NCBI GenBank assembly: GCA_003978105.1
Contig: QOAO01000011.1
Coordinates: forward strand, 1 to 64,000
Direction of reading: 5' to 3'
DNA from: Thermovibrio sp.
GTDB lineage: Bacteria; Aquificota; Desulfurobacteriia; Desulfurobacteriales; Desulfurobacteriaceae
DNA: 64,000 bases
A program made the translations under genes and the position numbers. The notes beneath the pieces were generated by a model, which saw only the letters and a list, made by a program, of their open reading frames with translations, ran no database searches and was not told the DNA's origin. This document shows, piece after piece, positions 62,359-64,000 of this stretch. Position 1 is the first letter of the stretch. Each line of letters begins with the position of its first letter.

Positions 62359-63284
62359 CTTAGGAGCCCCTCTAAAATTTCCCTTCCTCCTGCAGAGAGA
62401 AGCCTCTCAGCCACAGATACTCCTAACTTATCTGCTTCTTCAAGGTCCTTAACTTCAAAAACTCCCTCTTCCTTGTGGAAAAACTCCCCGTTAAGGTCTG
62501 AAATAAACGCCCTAACGTGAACTCTTTCTCCGTTAACAACTGCATAACACCCTAATGGAACCTGACATCCTCCCTCAACAGTCCTTAGAAAAGCCCTCTC
62601 AATAGTTGCAGCAACTTCAGAATCGGTTGAGTTTACTGCTTCCCTAACAATACTTTCTACCTCCTTATCACCCTCCCTTCCTTCAATCCCTAAAATACCC
62701 TGAGATACGGAGGGAATCATAACGCTTGGAGAGAGAATTTCATCAATCTCTTCCTCCCAGCCAAGTCTCTTTACACCCGCAGCAGCAAGTATTATCGCAT
62801 CGTAATTTCCCTCTTTAAGCTTTCTTATCCTCGTATCAACGTTTCCCCTTAAATCCTCTACCCTTAAATCGGGACGAATAATCTTTAGCTGGGCCCTTCT
62901 ACGCAAGGAGCTCGTTCCAACAACTGCACCTTCAGGGAGATTTGAAAGTGTGTACCTTCCATTTGAAAGTAGAGCATCCCTCGGATCCTCTCTATCTGAG
63001 AACGCCATAAGTTTTAAGCCTTCTGGAAGCTTAGTAGGAACGTCCTTCAGGCTGTGAACTGCTATATCAACCTTCCCTTTTAGCATTGCATCCTCAATTT
63101 CCTTTGTAAAGAGACCCTTATCTCCAATCTTTGCGAGGGGAACGTCAAGAATCTTATCTCCCTTTGTTGTTATTTTAACCAACTCTACCCTAACATCCGG
63201 AAATTTCTTCTCTATTTGGAGCTTTACCCATTCAGACTGCCACAGTGCCAGTTTGCTCTTTCTCGTTCCTATTCTTATAACCAT
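62349..63284 (-). CDS. hemC: HemC, hydroxymethylbilane synthase
   Basis: Porphobilinogen deaminase. R-I-G-T-R-K-S-K-L-A-L-W-Q at the N-terminus, H-S-L-K-D-V-P near 79, and the dipyrromethane-binding Cys in G-G-C-Q-V-P-L-G-C near 240. 311 residues, complete. ATG; 3 bases after hemA. Confidence 0.95.
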   Translation of the reverse strand: MVIRIGTRKSKLALWQSEWVKLQIEKKFPDVRVELVKITTKGDKILDVPLAKIGDKGLFTKEIEDAMLKGKVDIAVHSLKDVPTKLPEGLKLMAFSDREDPRDALLSNGRYTLSNLPEGAVVGTSSLRRRAQLKIIRPDLRVEDLRGNVDTRIRKLKEGNYDAIILAAAGVKRLGWEEEIDEILSPSVMIPSVSQGILGIEGREGDKEVESIVREAVNSTDSEVAATIERAFLRTVEGGCQVPLGCYAVVNGERVHVRAFISDLNGEFFHKEEGVFEVKDLEEADKLGVSVAERLLSAGGREILEGLLRCQ

Positions 63285-63287
63285 TCT

Positions 63288-64000
63288 TTACTCCTTTCCA
63301 AGTCCGAATATTTCCCTGAAAACCTGAACTATCTGGCTCTTACTCTCATCCTCTACAGCCTTCCTCTTTACATTTGTAATAGGTTGATGGAGGAGTTTGT
63401 TTATTATTATTCTCGTTATGTTGTTTACCTCCTCCTCCTGCTCGGGAGTCAAGTTGAGTTTTTTCAGCCTTTTTGATAGAACCTCTAACCTTATTGCCTC
63501 AGCCCTCTCTTTGAGTTCTGCAATGAGGGGGGCTATCTCAAGCTCCCTCATCCACTTTAAGAATCTCTCTACATAACCCTCTATTATTTCCTTTGCAGTT
63601 TCAGCTTCCTTTAATCTCTCCCTTATGTTTGCCTCAACAACCTGTTGAAGGTCGTCAATATCGTAAACGTAGAGGTTTTCATAGTTGTTCAGTGAAGGGT
63701 CTATATCCCTTGGAACGGCTATATCTATCAAAAACGTCGGCCTGTTTGGCCTCTCCTTTACTGCAGGTAGAACGTTTTCAGTTGTTAGGACATAGCCGGG
63801 AGCTCCCGTCGAACTTATAACAATATCGGATACTTTCAAAACTGAGGAAAGCTCCGTCAGAGGAAAAGGCTTTCCTCCAAATTCCTCAGCAAGCTTTTGT
63901 GCTCTCTCAAATGTTCTGTTTACAACAAATACATCTGAAACGCCGTTTGCGATTAGGTGTTTTACGGCAAGCTCTGCCATCTCACCTGCACCAACAATTG
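63288..64000 (-). CDS. hemA: HemA, glutamyl-tRNA reductase, C-terminal part (cut by window end)
   Basis: The frame is open to base 64000, so the N-terminal catalytic domain is outside. The visible 236 residues begin with the NADPH site I-V-G-A-G-E-M-A-E-L-A, then V-V-N-R-T-F-E-R-A, S-S-T-G-A-P, I-D-I-A-V-P-R-D-I-D, and a C-terminal helical dimerisation region. An ATG at 63980 lies inside the Rossmann motif and is not the start. First visible gene of hemA-hemC-hemD-flgM. Confidence 0.93.
   Translation of the reverse strand, partial: IVGAGEMAELAVKHLIANGVSDVFVVNRTFERAQKLAEEFGGKPFPLTELSSVLKVSDIVISSTGAPGYVLTTENVLPAVKERPNRPTFLIDIAVPRDIDPSLNNYENLYVYDIDDLQQVVEANIRERLKEAETAKEIIEGYVERFLKWMRELEIAPLIAELKERAEAIRLEVLSKRLKKLNLTPEQEEEVNNITRIIINKLLHQPITNVKRKAVEDESKSQIVQVFREIFGLGKE

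Overview
The window reads as a chromosomal stretch of a thermophilic, Gram-negative, chemolithotroph-like bacterium, most like the Aquificota/Desulfurobacteriaceae. This is an inference from gene content; no search was run. Supporting signs are a TtuA-type tRNA thiolase (a thermophile marker), futalosine-pathway menaquinone synthesis (MqnA), lipid A and heptose genes (LpxA, heptose-7-P kinase), the MEP isoprenoid genes ispF and ispG, cytochrome bd oxidase, flagellar FlgM, purine-rich coding strands and very frequent TTG/GTG starts after strong GGAGG ribosome sites. Coding density is extreme: no gap reaches 300 bases, and all ten convergent gene pairs overlap or abut at their 3' ends. I saw no tRNA, rRNA, CRISPR array, insertion sequence or phage gene.

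Layout. 1-2984 (+): end of a phospholipase-D-type nuclease gene, then glnD. 2974-6723 (-): cation antiporter, GCS2-family ligase, gamma-glutamyltransferase. 6752-15780 (+): truA, gpmI, a rhodanese, then ileS-radC-heptose kinase-ttuA-mqnA. 15761-18408: a divergent signalling-type cluster (HVQTE-type protein; DUF4388 protein; heme/HAMP membrane sensor) ending in a strong terminator. 18423-21117 (+): class II aldolase, tyrA, lysA. 21114-25388 (-): methyltransferase, then the nitrogen block glnA, glnB, perR, amt. 25511-27977 (+): lipoprotein and purine nucleoside phosphorylase. 27963-29464 (-): hslO-amzA. 29532-31493 (+): EAL-domain protein. 31494-44244 (-): a long collinear run ispG-folB-diguanylate cyclase-queH-metH-apt-fabF-rnc-maf-coiled-coil protein-receiver protein-ispF-fabZ-lpxA-MBL hydrolase. 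44277-51052: short alternating units (bioC; mdh-fumA; coaD; phosphoesterase-aldehyde dehydrogenase; epmA; ubiX). 51112-55337 (+): argB, then cydAB with a CydX-like peptide and two more small membrane proteins. 55311-61020 (-): gltX-miaA-hfq-DUF2229 protein-rqcH. 61068-64000: an FlhB C-terminal-like gene (+) facing hemA(partial)-hemC-hemD-flgM (-).

How the parts work together. GlnD, PII (GlnB), glutamine synthetase and the ammonium transporter form a complete nitrogen-sensing set, and both glnB and amt are preceded by sigma-54-type -24/-12 elements with identical geometry. An oxidative-stress theme runs through PerR (with a near-perfect Per box over its own promoter), Hsp33 and cytochrome bd. 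MqnA and UbiX both fit menaquinone synthesis; LpxA, FabZ, FabF and the heptose kinase supply the outer membrane; HemA/C/D supply heme for cytochrome bd and the c-type sensor.

Most worth a second look: the DUF4388/HVQTE/heme-sensor cluster, whose two soluble members appear to share a C-terminal helical repeat; the about tenfold excess of the palindrome GAGCTC in all three codon phases; the universal 3' overlaps of convergent genes; the two sigma-54 sites and the Per box; and the extra small membrane genes of the cyd operon.
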